DNA of 12,680 bases from an uncultured Coriobacteriales bacterium (GTDB lineage Bacteria > Actinomycetota > Coriobacteriia > Coriobacteriales > UMGS124). Under the pieces are notes generated by a model. The model was not told where the DNA came from. It worked only from the letters and a program-made list of their open reading frames with translations, and made no database searches. Positions 1-6,241 of this stretch are shown here, piece after piece. A program made the translations under genes and the position numbers. Position 1 is the first letter of the stretch. Each line of letters begins with the position of its first letter. Location: positions 1 through 12,680 of the forward strand of contig CAKUKJ010000031.1 of the NCBI GenBank assembly GCA_934662525.1. Direction: 5' to 3'.

Positions 1-1
1 T

Positions 2-148
2 GTTGCTGTCGAGCGCTTTGGCTTGCTCAAAGGTTCATGGCTGTCGCTGAAGAGGATTCTCAGATGCAATCCGTTTCATGCCGGCGGCTATGACCCTGTG
101 CCGCAAACCTTCTCCTTCTTGAGGAGAAACGGGAATACAAATCATTAA
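2..148 (+). CDS. yidD: YidD membrane-insertion efficiency factor, C-terminal part (5' end outside window)
   Basis: YidD is a small membrane-associated protein that helps YidC insert proteins into the inner membrane. Only the last 48 residues are present. They carry the family signature: a [13 protein letters not shown] stretch followed by HAGGYDPVP (fragment residues about 10–34), then a short basic tail ending at TAA 146–148. Known family members are about 70–85 residues, so roughly the first third to half lies before base 1. It is 67 bases upstream of yidC and on the same strand, the usual order rnpA–yidD–yidC. The reading frame has no start codon inside the window. The motif match makes the identification firm despite truncation. 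Confidence 0.9.
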   Translation, partial: VAVERFGLLKGSWLSLKRILRCNPFHAGGYDPVPQTFSFLRRNGNTNH

Positions 149-215
149 GCCGACCTATGAGGTAATGGAACGTCGACGTTTTCGACGACATTAGAGTTTT
201 TGACACGGAGGACAC

Positions 216-971
216 ATGTGGGATTGGTTGATCTCCCTGCTCTTTGGCTGCATCCAGGGTCTTGAAGGATTCCTGGGTGACTGGGGTCTCGCCATCATTA
301 TCTTTACCGTCATCATTCGTCTTCTCTTGCTGCCGCTTACATTTAAACAGCAGAAGTCGATGGCTGACATGCAGATGGTGACGCCGCTGCTGCAGGAGAT
401 GCAGACGAAATATGCAGACGACCCCCAGCGCCTCAATCAAGAGATGACGAAGTTCTACGCCGAGCATAAGTTCAACCCGCTCGCGGGCTGTCTGCCCATG
501 TTGGTCCAGATGCCTATCTTCTTCGCCCTCTTCTCTGTCCTGCGCGACTATGTGCCTGCTGAGGCATGCTTCTATGGCATTCTCCCCTCGTTGGCCTCCA
601 ATGCCGGTGGCATCCTGGGTACTGCCGGCTTTGTGGCCGCGATCCCTTACATCATCTTCGTTCTGCTCTTCGGTGTTCTGACCTTCTTGCCCATGTACCT
701 TCAGCAGAACTCAAACTCGATGACCAAGGGCATGGGCGCCTTCATGACCATCATGATGCTCTTTGTGGGCTGGTCGTCGCCTGCGGGCGTTGTCCTCTAT
801 TGGGTTGTCTCCAGCGCATGGGGTGTCATCCAGCAACAGCTCATCTTTAAGAAGAAGAGGGAACAGGCCGAGGAGGAGCGCAAGGCCGTTGAGGCCTCCC
901 AGCCCCCCAAGCCTGTTGAGGTGGATGTGGTGCGCCGTACCCGCAAGCCTCGCCAACATAAGAAGCGCTAG
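216..971 (+). CDS. yidC: YidC/Oxa1-family membrane protein insertase
   Basis: YidC inserts and folds proteins in the cytoplasmic membrane, alone or with SecYEG. The 251-residue product lacks the large periplasmic domain of Gram-negative YidC and has no lipobox, so it is the short form. Hydrophobic segments lie at about residues 22–42, 91–113, 138–160 and 175–205. R35 in the first core helix (IIRLLLLPLT) matches the conserved groove arginine needed for substrate insertion. NPLAGCLPMLVQMPIF (87–102) and SPAGVVLYW (188–196) are family hallmarks. The C-terminal 40 residues are highly charged and end in a basic run, suited to ribosome binding. A GGAGGA at 207–212 precedes the ATG closely (3–4 bases), and no better start is visible. 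It follows yidD and is separated from jag by an unusually long 209 bases. Confidence 0.97.
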   Translation: MWDWLISLLFGCIQGLEGFLGDWGLAIIIFTVIIRLLLLPLTFKQQKSMADMQMVTPLLQEMQTKYADDPQRLNQEMTKFYAEHKFNPLAGCLPMLVQMPIFFALFSVLRDYVPAEACFYGILPSLASNAGGILGTAGFVAAIPYIIFVLLFGVLTFLPMYLQQNSNSMTKGMGAFMTIMMLFVGWSSPAGVVLYWVVSSAWGVIQQQLIFKKKREQAEEERKAVEASQPPKPVEVDVVRRTRKPRQHKKR

Positions 972-977
972 TATGTT

Positions 978-1082
978 TGAGAATCGCTGTGGCTGCGTTC
1001 CGCAAAACTTCACGTAGACACAGTACATTGCCGATGCGCACCGCACGAATCGACTTCGAGTGCTTTGTCACAGCGATTCTCA
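978..1082. repeat. 14-bp perfect inverted repeat enclosing two small hairpins
   Basis: TGAGAATCGCTGTG (978–991) is exactly complementary to CACAGCGATTCTCA (1069–1082). The 77 bases between contain two smaller possible hairpins: TGCG-TTC-CGCA at 994–1004, and a stem at 1043–1063 pairing GCA+CGAA with TTCG+TGC around a TCGAC loop with a two-base bulge. As RNA the whole could form a closing stem with two inner arms. There is no T-run after it, so it does not look like an intrinsic terminator. It starts 7 bases after the yidC stop and ends 34 bases before the parS. It could be a structured untranslated RNA, a processing site, or a cruciform-forming DNA element; I do not recognise a known family. 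Confidence 0.55.
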
Positions 1083-1116
1083 TTCTAGAGTGTGTGGAGA
1101 AGATTGCCTCATAGAT

Positions 1117-1132
1117 TGTTTCACGTGAAACA
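1117..1132. promoter_or_regulatory. parS: parS site 1 (exact consensus)
   Basis: The 16-mer TGTTTCACGTGAAACA matches the ParB-binding consensus TGTTNCACGTGAAACA in every defined position and is a perfect palindrome. It lies in the yidC–jag intergenic region, about 2.7 kb upstream of parB. ParB binds such sites, loads with CTP and spreads, and ParA then moves the complex. Confidence 0.95.
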
Positions 1133-1180
1133 TCCTATCCGTTGACGCTTAGGCGTCTTTATAAGAGAGCGATGTTGATT

Positions 1181-1822
1181 ATGGCTGAGTTCGAGGAAGA
1201 AACGTTCGAGGAAGAGATCGAGTCTGAGGAAGCCCTTGAGGTTGAGGCGGAAGCCGATGCCCAACAGGATCAAGTTTCGACGATTCCCGAGGAGTTCGTC
1301 GAGGTCGCCCGCAAGTATAAGGCTCATGAAAGCCTGTCCGATGAAGACCTCGACCTCATTGCCGATACGGCCATCGAGGTGTTGCGCACGCTGCTTGGGT
1401 TCTTTGGGGCCGATGGTGCCACCATCGACGAGTACGATGGCAGTGACGGCGAGCTTATCTTTGACGTAAGCAATGCCGACCTTGCTTTGCTTATCGGCCG
1501 TCATGGCAAGACGCTTGAGTCGCTGCAGTATATGTTCAGTGCCATCGTGCATAGCAAGCTGGGCTTCAAGTTCCCTGTTGTTGTTGACATTGAGAGCTAC
1601 AAAACCCGCCGTCGCGCCAAGCTTGAGTCGATTGCCAAGTCGAGCGCCGCACGCGCCGTGCAGCGGGGTCAGGAAGTTCGCCTGCATCCGATGAAGTCCT
1701 ATGAGCGCAAGATTGTGCATTTGACTCTTCGTGGCAACCCGGATGTCATTACGCACTCCGAGGGCCAGGAACCAAACCGCTGCGTCGTTATCGTGCCTGC
1801 CTCAAAGAAGCAGGGTAGATAG
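1181..1822 (+). CDS. jag: Jag/KhpB KH–R3H RNA-binding protein
   Basis: Jag (KhpB) is a cytoplasmic RNA-binding protein, in Firmicutes partnered with KhpA and linked to cell elongation and division. From ATG 1181 it has 213 residues. Residues 1–35 are very acidic; I see no typical Jag_N domain. A KH domain spans about 75–140, with the GRHG loop at 106–109 in LLIGRHGKTLESLQ. An R3H domain spans about 142–205, with the R176xxxH180 motif in SYERKIVHLTL and the usual SEGQEPNR ending. Start choice: AAGAGAG at 1163–1169 stands 11 bases before ATG 1181 but only 2 before the in-frame ATG 1172; the in-frame TTG at 1142 has no ribosome site. The gene usually follows yidC, as here, but is separated by a parS and a folded element. 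Confidence 0.93.
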   Translation: MAEFEEETFEEEIESEEALEVEAEADAQQDQVSTIPEEFVEVARKYKAHESLSDEDLDLIADTAIEVLRTLLGFFGADGATIDEYDGSDGELIFDVSNADLALLIGRHGKTLESLQYMFSAIVHSKLGFKFPVVVDIESYKTRRRAKLESIAKSSAARAVQRGQEVRLHPMKSYERKIVHLTLRGNPDVITHSEGQEPNRCVVIVPASKKQGR

Positions 1823-1857
1823 CATTCTCACCGGCTGGTGGCAAAGAATATGAGATG

Positions 1858-1887
1858 AGAGGGAGACGCAAGTCTCCCTCTTTTTTT
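1858..1887 (+). terminator. Intrinsic terminator of the yidC–jag unit
   Basis: A 10-bp perfect stem (1858–1867 with 1872–1881), built on GAGGGAGAC/GTCTCCCTC and closed by a GCAA tetraloop, runs directly into seven Ts (1881–1887). It lies 35 bases after the jag stop and separates jag from rsmG. Confidence 0.93.
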
Positions 1888-1888
1888 G

Positions 1889-1916
1889 CCGAAAACCAAC
1901 GGTACGTGGTTTTTGG
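1889..1916. other. Second hairpin directly after the jag terminator
   Basis: CCGAAAACCA (1889–1898) can pair with TGGTTTTTGG (1907–1916), ten pairs including one G·T, around an 8-base loop. It is not followed by a T-run. It may back up the terminator or belong to the rsmG leader region; its role is unknown. Confidence 0.4.
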
Positions 1917-1933
1917 TCAAAAAGTATCGAACG

Positions 1934-1945
1934 TATAAGTACAAT
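1934..1945 (+). promoter_or_regulatory. Possible -10 region for the rsmG–parAB unit
   Basis: Overlapping -10-like hexamers TATAAG (1934–1939) and TACAAT (1940–1945), each five of six matches to TATAAT, follow the jag terminator in an AT-rich stretch. No good -35 box stands at the right distance (TTGGTC at 1913–1918 is weak). A promoter is expected here because the preceding unit is terminated, but the exact position is a guess. A further weak hairpin (1993–2022) lies in the presumed leader. Confidence 0.25.
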
Positions 1946-2095
1946 ACTTGGCGACATCAAGATACAGTGGGCGATGCAACAGGTTGTTGTTCACTGAAGG
2001 GTACATTCATCTATCCTTCGGTATAGTTTAACCAGCGAAGTCTGGGGTTTCAACCGACCTGCCGTATTGTCCTTAGAGGGAGGGTGTAATAAAAG

Positions 2096-2884
2096 ATGGA
2101 CACGCCTGAATCGCTTAGGCCAAAAAAACATATCGCTGACATCCCCGAGAACCTCGACGCTCAAGCAAGCAAGTTGAGGGGACTCGTGCATGATTTGGGA
2201 CTTGAGATCGACGAGCCTATGAGCCGCACGCTTGTGGATTATCTCGTGCTCATGCTTAGGCAGAACGAGACCATGAACCTCACTGCCATCAGGGAATGGG
2301 ACAAGGCATTGCTGCTCCATCTTGCTGACTCACTTGTCCCATTGCCTGAATTCAGGAGCGTTATGGCAAAGAACCCAGGCAAGCCATTCTTGGATATGGG
2401 ATCGGGCGCAGGTCTGCCTGGTATACCTTTCGGCATTACAAACCCTGGCATACATGGTGTCCTCTGTGATTCTGTGAAGAAGAAGATGACTGCCGTAGAC
2501 GGGTTCATCTCGGCTCTAGGGCTAGATGGACAGCTGACCACGACATCCATGCGTTTGGAAGAGCTCGGCGCACGGCATCGCGGCGAGTTTGGGTGTGTGA
2601 CTGCACGAGCCTTGGCAAGCCTTCCTGTGCTTGTGGAGTATGCGACTCCTCTGCTTGTCCAAGGAGGCTCTTTCATTGCCATTAAAGGCAAGCCAGAAGA
2701 GGAAGAGCTCAAGGCAGGGTCCAGGGCAGCGCAGCTCTGCGGCTTGACGGTGCAGTCGATGCGGACAATAGCCTTGCCGGCAGATGCGGGTGAACGCACC
2801 ATTATCGTGTATGAAAAAGTGGCAGGAACTACACTTCGTCTGCCCCGCCAGGTTGGAGAAGCCGCGAAGCATCCGCTTGCGTAA
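2096..2884 (+). CDS. rsmG: RsmG (GidB), 16S rRNA m7G methyltransferase
   Basis: RsmG uses S-adenosylmethionine to methylate N7 of a guanine in the 530 loop of 16S rRNA (G527 in E. coli); loss of the family's function is known to give low-level streptomycin resistance. The 262-residue product shows the SAM-binding motif FLDMGSGAGLPGIP (98–111), the family N-terminal segment NETMNLTAI (57–65), TARALASLP (169–177), and the typical proline/basic tail (LPRQVGEAAKHPL, 249–261). It is somewhat longer than the usual 205–240 residues, with about 20 extra N-terminal residues. GGGAGGG at 2078–2084 precedes the ATG by 11 bases. Arginine AGG codons are frequent (6 of 15), unlike in neighbouring parA. It is followed by parAB, the classical order. 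Confidence 0.96.
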   Translation: MDTPESLRPKKHIADIPENLDAQASKLRGLVHDLGLEIDEPMSRTLVDYLVLMLRQNETMNLTAIREWDKALLLHLADSLVPLPEFRSVMAKNPGKPFLDMGSGAGLPGIPFGITNPGIHGVLCDSVKKKMTAVDGFISALGLDGQLTTTSMRLEELGARHRGEFGCVTARALASLPVLVEYATPLLVQGGSFIAIKGKPEEEELKAGSRAAQLCGLTVQSMRTIALPADAGERTIIVYEKVAGTTLRLPRQVGEAAKHPLA

Positions 2885-2947
2885 CTGGGAGTCAATCCTT
2901 GGATTTGTTGCGACGATGACCGAAACGTTCGTTTGTTGCAACACACT

Positions 2948-2978
2948 TTGAAGCGAAGAATCTGGGCTTTGGTATAAG
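2948..2978 (+). promoter_or_regulatory. Probable parAB promoter overlapping parS
   Basis: TTGAAG (2948–2953) and TATAAG (2973–2978) resemble -35 and -10 boxes with a 19-base spacer, slightly long. The parS 16-mer begins two bases after the -10, so the likely start point falls inside it. ParB bound there would be placed to repress its own operon. The promoter is inferred from sequence only. Confidence 0.45.
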
Positions 2979-2979
2979 A

Positions 2980-2995
2980 TGTTTCACGTGAAACA
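2980..2995. promoter_or_regulatory. parS: parS site 2 (exact consensus), upstream of parA
   Basis: TGTTTCACGTGAAACA, identical in all 16 positions to site 1. It lies 27 bases before the chosen parA start and overlaps the expected parAB transcription start, so it could serve both as a ParB loading site and as an operator. Confidence 0.95.
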
Positions 2996-3021
2996 GCTGC
3001 ACGATAGTGAACGGAGCACTT

Positions 3022-3822
3022 GTGGTCTATACAAAGACAAAGCGAAAGATGCCCGATAAAGCCCCTAAGGTCATTGCAATCATGAATCAGAAGGGCGGTG
3101 TGGGTAAATCAACGACGGCGGTCAATCTTTCAGCGGCACTCGGTGAGAAGAATTACAAGGTCCTCGTCGTTGACTTCGACCCGCAGGGCAATACGACGAG
3201 CGGTCTTGGTGTGGATAAGAATGCCGTTAAGCAAAGCGTGTACGACGCAATTCTCAACGACGTTCCTATGAGTGAGACGGTTGAAAAGAGCACAAGTCAT
3301 AACGTGTTTGTTGTGCCGGCGACCATTCAGCTTGCCGGTGCCGAGGTTGAGCTTGTTCAGGCAGACGAACGCGAGACACGCCTCAAGAAAGCAATCGACG
3401 AGGTAAAAGACGAGTTCGACTACATCTTTATCGATTGCCCTCCTTCACTTGGAGTGTTGACCATCAATGCACTCACCGCCTGCACGAGCATTCTGGTGCC
3501 CATCCAGTGTGAGTTCTACGCGCTCGAAGGTGTCACAAAGCTTATGGAGTCCATCAAGATGATGAAGTCCACGCTTAACCCGGAGCTTGAGATTTTCGGC
3601 ATCGTGCTGACGATGTATGACAAGCGAACCTCTCTCTCAAAGCAGGTTGCCGACGAAGTGCGCAACTATTTTGAGAAGAAGGTTTTCAAGACTGTCATCC
3701 CCCGCAATGTCAGGCTCAGTGAGGCGCCAAGCTACGGTGAATCCATTTTTGAGTATGACAAGCTGAGCAAAGGAGCTCAGGCATATCGTGACCTTGCAAA
3801 AGAGGTGATTCGCCGTGGCTAA
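3022..3822 (+). CDS. parA: ParA/Soj chromosome-partitioning ATPase
   Basis: ParA is a nucleoid-binding ATPase that moves ParB–parS complexes apart after origin replication. The deviant Walker A motif KGGVGKST lies at residues 24–31, Walker A' FDPQGN at 52–57 and Walker B FIDCPPSLG at 136–144; the length, 266 residues, is normal. There is no N-terminal HTH of the long plasmid ParA type, so this is the chromosomal Soj type. Start choice: GTG 3022 has GGAG at 3013–3016 with a 5-base spacer. ATG 3049, nine codons later, is nearer to the family's usual N-terminus but has only a weak GAAAG before it. An earlier in-frame GTG (3007) has no ribosome site. It overlaps parB by 8 bases, so the two are translationally coupled. 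Confidence 0.97.
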   Translation: MVYTKTKRKMPDKAPKVIAIMNQKGGVGKSTTAVNLSAALGEKNYKVLVVDFDPQGNTTSGLGVDKNAVKQSVYDAILNDVPMSETVEKSTSHNVFVVPATIQLAGAEVELVQADERETRLKKAIDEVKDEFDYIFIDCPPSLGVLTINALTACTSILVPIQCEFYALEGVTKLMESIKMMKSTLNPELEIFGIVLTMYDKRTSLSKQVADEVRNYFEKKVFKTVIPRNVRLSEAPSYGESIFEYDKLSKGAQAYRDLAKEVIRRG

Positions 3823-4684
3823 GAAGGGCGGACTTGGTATTGGTTTGGGGGCGCTCGTCTCCCAGAGTGCCAAGGAATCGGGTTTAGATGAGCTTGTTGA
3901 GAAAGATGCGTCTGTAAAGGAAGTCAGCATCGCCGAGGTACATCGCAACCCCAATCAGCCTCGCACGAAGTTTGACCAAGACGACCTTGATGAGCTGAGT
4001 GCCTCCATCAAGGAGGTGGGCATCATCCAACCCATCGTCGTGCGCAAGGATGACAACGGGTATGAGATTATCGCGGGCGAGAGACGCTATCAAGCAGCAT
4101 GCGCAGCTGGGTTGAAGAACGTGCCTGTCGTAGTGCGCGAAGAGACCGACGATGTCACGAGCCTCCAGCTGGCTCTTATCGAGAACATCCAGCGTGCCGA
4201 CCTTAACGTCATTGAAGAGGCGCGTGCATATCGCGACTTGATTGAGCGAAGCGAGATGACGCAGGAAGAGCTGGCCAAGAGCGTCTCGAAATCACGATCG
4301 GCGATTGCCAACGCCCTGAGGTTGCTCGAACTGCCTGATGAGGTGCAGGACATGGTGTATGCCGGCCAGCTTTCTGCCGGACATGCCCGCGCCATCCTCA
4401 TGGCAAAAGGTGACGAGGCACGTATTGCTCTGGCGCACCGTGTAGTCAATGAGAAAATGACGGTACGCATTGTTGAGGCTATTGCACCGACATTTACCGG
4501 TGAAGAGAAGCCGGTACGGCAGAAGGTTCAAATCCCAGCCTCATACAAGAAAGCGGCTAAAACCCTTAAAGAAGGCCTGGGTACCCCGGTGCGTATCAAG
4601 GAGTCAAAAGGCAAGTACCGTATTGAGATTGATTTTGAGAATGAAGAGCACCTACAGCAACTCATGGCCATGATTCAAGGATAG
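3815..4684 (+). CDS. parB: ParB/Spo0J chromosome-partitioning protein (CTPase, parS binding)
   Basis: ParB binds parS, hydrolyses CTP as a sliding clamp and stimulates ParA. The 289-residue product is complete: an N-terminal GLGIGLGAL motif (6–14) of the kind that contacts ParA; the CTP-binding N domain with GERR at 88–91 and ENIQR at 123–127; a helix-turn-helix at about 148–172 (EELAKSVSKSRSAIANAL); LSAGHAR at 186–192; and a C-terminal dimer domain from about 240. The start is GTG 3815, inside the end of parA, with AGAGG at 3801–3805 nine bases before it. Three parS or parS-like sites in this window are its expected targets. Confidence 0.97.
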   Translation: MAKKGGLGIGLGALVSQSAKESGLDELVEKDASVKEVSIAEVHRNPNQPRTKFDQDDLDELSASIKEVGIIQPIVVRKDDNGYEIIAGERRYQAACAAGLKNVPVVVREETDDVTSLQLALIENIQRADLNVIEEARAYRDLIERSEMTQEELAKSVSKSRSAIANALRLLELPDEVQDMVYAGQLSAGHARAILMAKGDEARIALAHRVVNEKMTVRIVEAIAPTFTGEEKPVRQKVQIPASYKKAAKTLKEGLGTPVRIKESKGKYRIEIDFENEEHLQQLMAMIQG

Positions 4685-4686
4685 GG

Positions 4687-4950
4687 GTGGAGGAAATGAA
4701 GAGGCTTCTCAAGCTTATCGGTATCGTTGGTTTTGCGGCCGGCGCTGCTGCTCTCACCACGGTTGTTATGACTGACGCGGAGGTGCGCGCCAAGGTGGCC
4801 GATGCTGCGGCAAAGGTGAAGAAGGCCGGCAGAGAGATTGCCGACACGGTTGCAGCCGGGGTAGAACAGGCGCGCAAAGAGGGAGACATGTCGCCTGCCG
4901 AGAAGAATCAGGCCTGGGTCGACGAGCAATGGGAGGCTATCGGGATTTAG
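4687..4950 (+). CDS. Small membrane-anchored helical protein, YtxH-like, in the parAB operon
   Basis: The 87-residue product has one hydrophobic segment at about residues 8–28 (a Gly/Ala-rich anchor) followed by a charged, alanine/lysine-rich helix (30–66) and an acidic, tryptophan-containing C-terminus. The plan resembles YtxH/gas-vesicle-like small proteins, which are poorly characterised; I do not recognise a specific family. GTG 4687 has AAGGA at 4677–4681 with 5-base spacing; ATG 4696 has GGAGG at 4689–4693 but only 2 bases away, so either could be used. It starts 2 bases after the parB stop and ends before the shared terminator, so it is almost surely co-transcribed with parAB. A role in segregation is only suggested by position. 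Confidence 0.8.
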   Translation: MEEMKRLLKLIGIVGFAAGAAALTTVVMTDAEVRAKVADAAAKVKKAGREIADTVAAGVEQARKEGDMSPAEKNQAWVDEQWEAIGI

Positions 4951-5015
4951 GGCAATTCCCGTTTGTGACATACGGTCACCAAAAGGAGTGGTGAACGTCA
5001 AGTAGGGACAAGTAA

Positions 5016-5057
5016 AAGAAACCCGCCGCCCCAGATGTTTGGAACGGCGGGTTTCTT
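5016..5057. terminator. Bidirectional terminator between the parAB operon and rlmN
   Basis: AAGAAACCCGCCG (5016–5028) pairs perfectly, 13 bp, with CGGCGGGTTTCTT (5045–5057) around a 16-base loop. The A-rich 5' flank and T-rich 3' flank give a U-rich tail in both directions. It can stop the + strand parB operon and the minus-strand rlmN. Confidence 0.9.
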
Positions 5058-5093
5058 GGTATCTACCAGGTTATTTAACTAAACGACCCTGCC

Positions 5094-6134
5094 TTATGCC
5101 TTCTGCTTGAGCTGGCCGCAGGCCGCATCGATGTCGGTGCCGCGGCTCTCACGGATGGTGGTCTCCACGCCGGCGGCGGAGAGGGTCTTTGCGAAGAGCG
5201 CGACGCGCTCCCTCTCGGAGGGCTGGAAGGGAGAACCCGCCACCTCGTTGAGCGTGATGAGGTTGACATGGCACAGGGTGCGGCGGCAGAAGGCGACAAG
5301 GGCCTTGAGCTGGGCATCTGTGTCGTTGATGCCGGCCATCATGGCATACTCGTAGGTGGGGCGTCGGCCCGTCGCCTCGGCGTAGGAGGCCACCGAGTCG
5401 CGCAAGCGCTCGAGGTCGTACTGGCGCACGCCGGGCATGAGCTCGTCGCGCGTGTCCTGCACGGCGGAGTGCAGCGAGATGGCGAGCGTGAACTGCTCGG
5501 GCTCGCTTGCAAAGCGGCGAATCTGGGGAAGGATGCCGGCCGTGGACACGGTGATGTGACGGGCCCCGATATCGAAGCAGTCCTTGGAGTTGAGGATACG
5601 CATGGCCTCGAGCACGGCGTCGTAGTTGAGGAACGGCTCGCCCTGGCCCATGAGCACGACGCTGCTCACGCGCTGGCCGAAGTCGTTGGCCACGACGCGC
5701 ACCTGGTCGACGATCTCGCCGGGGCCGAGGTTGCGCGTGTAACCGTTGCGGCCCGTGGCGCAGAACGTGCAGCGCATGGGGCAGCCTGCCTGGGTAGACA
5801 CGCAGACGCACAGCTTGTTCTTGCCGGGCATGCCGACGGTCTCCACGAGGGTGCCGTCGCCCATGCGCACAAGGTACTTGCGCGTGCCGTCTTTGGAAGA
5901 CTGGCGCTTGGTGACGGTCACGGGAAGCAGCGGGAGCTTCTGCGCAAGTTGGGCGCGCATGTCTTTGGAGATGTTCGTCATCTCGTCGTATGTGGCGACT
6001 CCCTTGCCATAGAGCCACTGGATGACCTGCTTGGACCTGAAGGCGGGAGCCCCCAGCTCGGTCTTGAGGAAGTCGGCGATCTCGGCCCTGGAAAGGGCCT
6101 TGATGCCAATGCTTTCGACGGTTGCGCGTTCCAT
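5094..6134 (-). CDS. rlmN: RlmN, dual-specificity 23S rRNA/tRNA adenine-C2 methyltransferase
   Basis: RlmN is a radical-SAM enzyme that methylates C2 of A2503 in 23S rRNA and A37 in some tRNAs. The 346-residue product has the cluster-binding C118xxxC122xxC125 (CPMRCTFCATG), C111 just before it (equivalent to the E. coli C118 resolving cysteine), MGQGEP at 162–167, and the C-terminal C339 in DIDAACGQL that is itself methylated in the mechanism. All catalytic cysteines are therefore present. ATG 6134 is preceded on its strand by AAGGAGAGGTGG. It stands alone, convergent with the parAB operon and divergent from the gene at 6242. Cfr, the C8 resistance methyltransferase, is the closest alternative, but the length and motifs fit RlmN better. 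Confidence 0.96.
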   Translation of the reverse strand: MERATVESIGIKALSRAEIADFLKTELGAPAFRSKQVIQWLYGKGVATYDEMTNISKDMRAQLAQKLPLLPVTVTKRQSSKDGTRKYLVRMGDGTLVETVGMPGKNKLCVCVSTQAGCPMRCTFCATGRNGYTRNLGPGEIVDQVRVVANDFGQRVSSVVLMGQGEPFLNYDAVLEAMRILNSKDCFDIGARHITVSTAGILPQIRRFASEPEQFTLAISLHSAVQDTRDELMPGVRQYDLERLRDSVASYAEATGRRPTYEYAMMAGINDTDAQLKALVAFCRRTLCHVNLITLNEVAGSPFQPSERERVALFAKTLSAAGVETTIRESRGTDIDAACGQLKQKA

Positions 6135-6241
6135 GTGGTTATACCACCTCTCCTTTTAGAGAAACCCATTCCCTCGTAGAGTATCATGTGTAAAGTTGGT
6201 ATCGAACAATCCGACAAACTTGCCACCTTGAGGGATGAGCG

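Noticed and set aside
50..63. GATTCTCAG in yidD resembling an arm of the inverted repeat at 978–1082
   Set aside because: Only eight shared bases inside a coding motif; expected by chance.
1142..1165. TTGACG and TATAAG as a promoter just before jag
   Set aside because: The spacer is only 12 bases, too short for a sigma-70-type promoter. The overlapping GACGC-TTAG-GCGTC hairpin has only a 5-bp stem and a short T-run, too weak to call a terminator.
1121..1756. Minus-strand open frame opposite jag
   Set aside because: Jag has clear KH and R3H motifs on the + strand; this frame has none and runs into the parS.
1..3000. DnaA boxes or oriC near the parS sites
   Set aside because: I found no TTATNCACA-type cluster; the origin, if near, is probably beyond the left edge.
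5268..6179. Plus-strand open frame of 303 codons opposite rlmN
   Set aside because: Shadow of rlmN; the translation is Gly/Ala/His-rich and shows no motif, while rlmN has all catalytic cysteines.
6135..6241. Divergent promoters between rlmN and the gene at 6242
   Set aside because: Promoters must lie here, but only a weak TTGTTC…GATACT pair on the minus strand is visible and nothing convincing on the plus strand.
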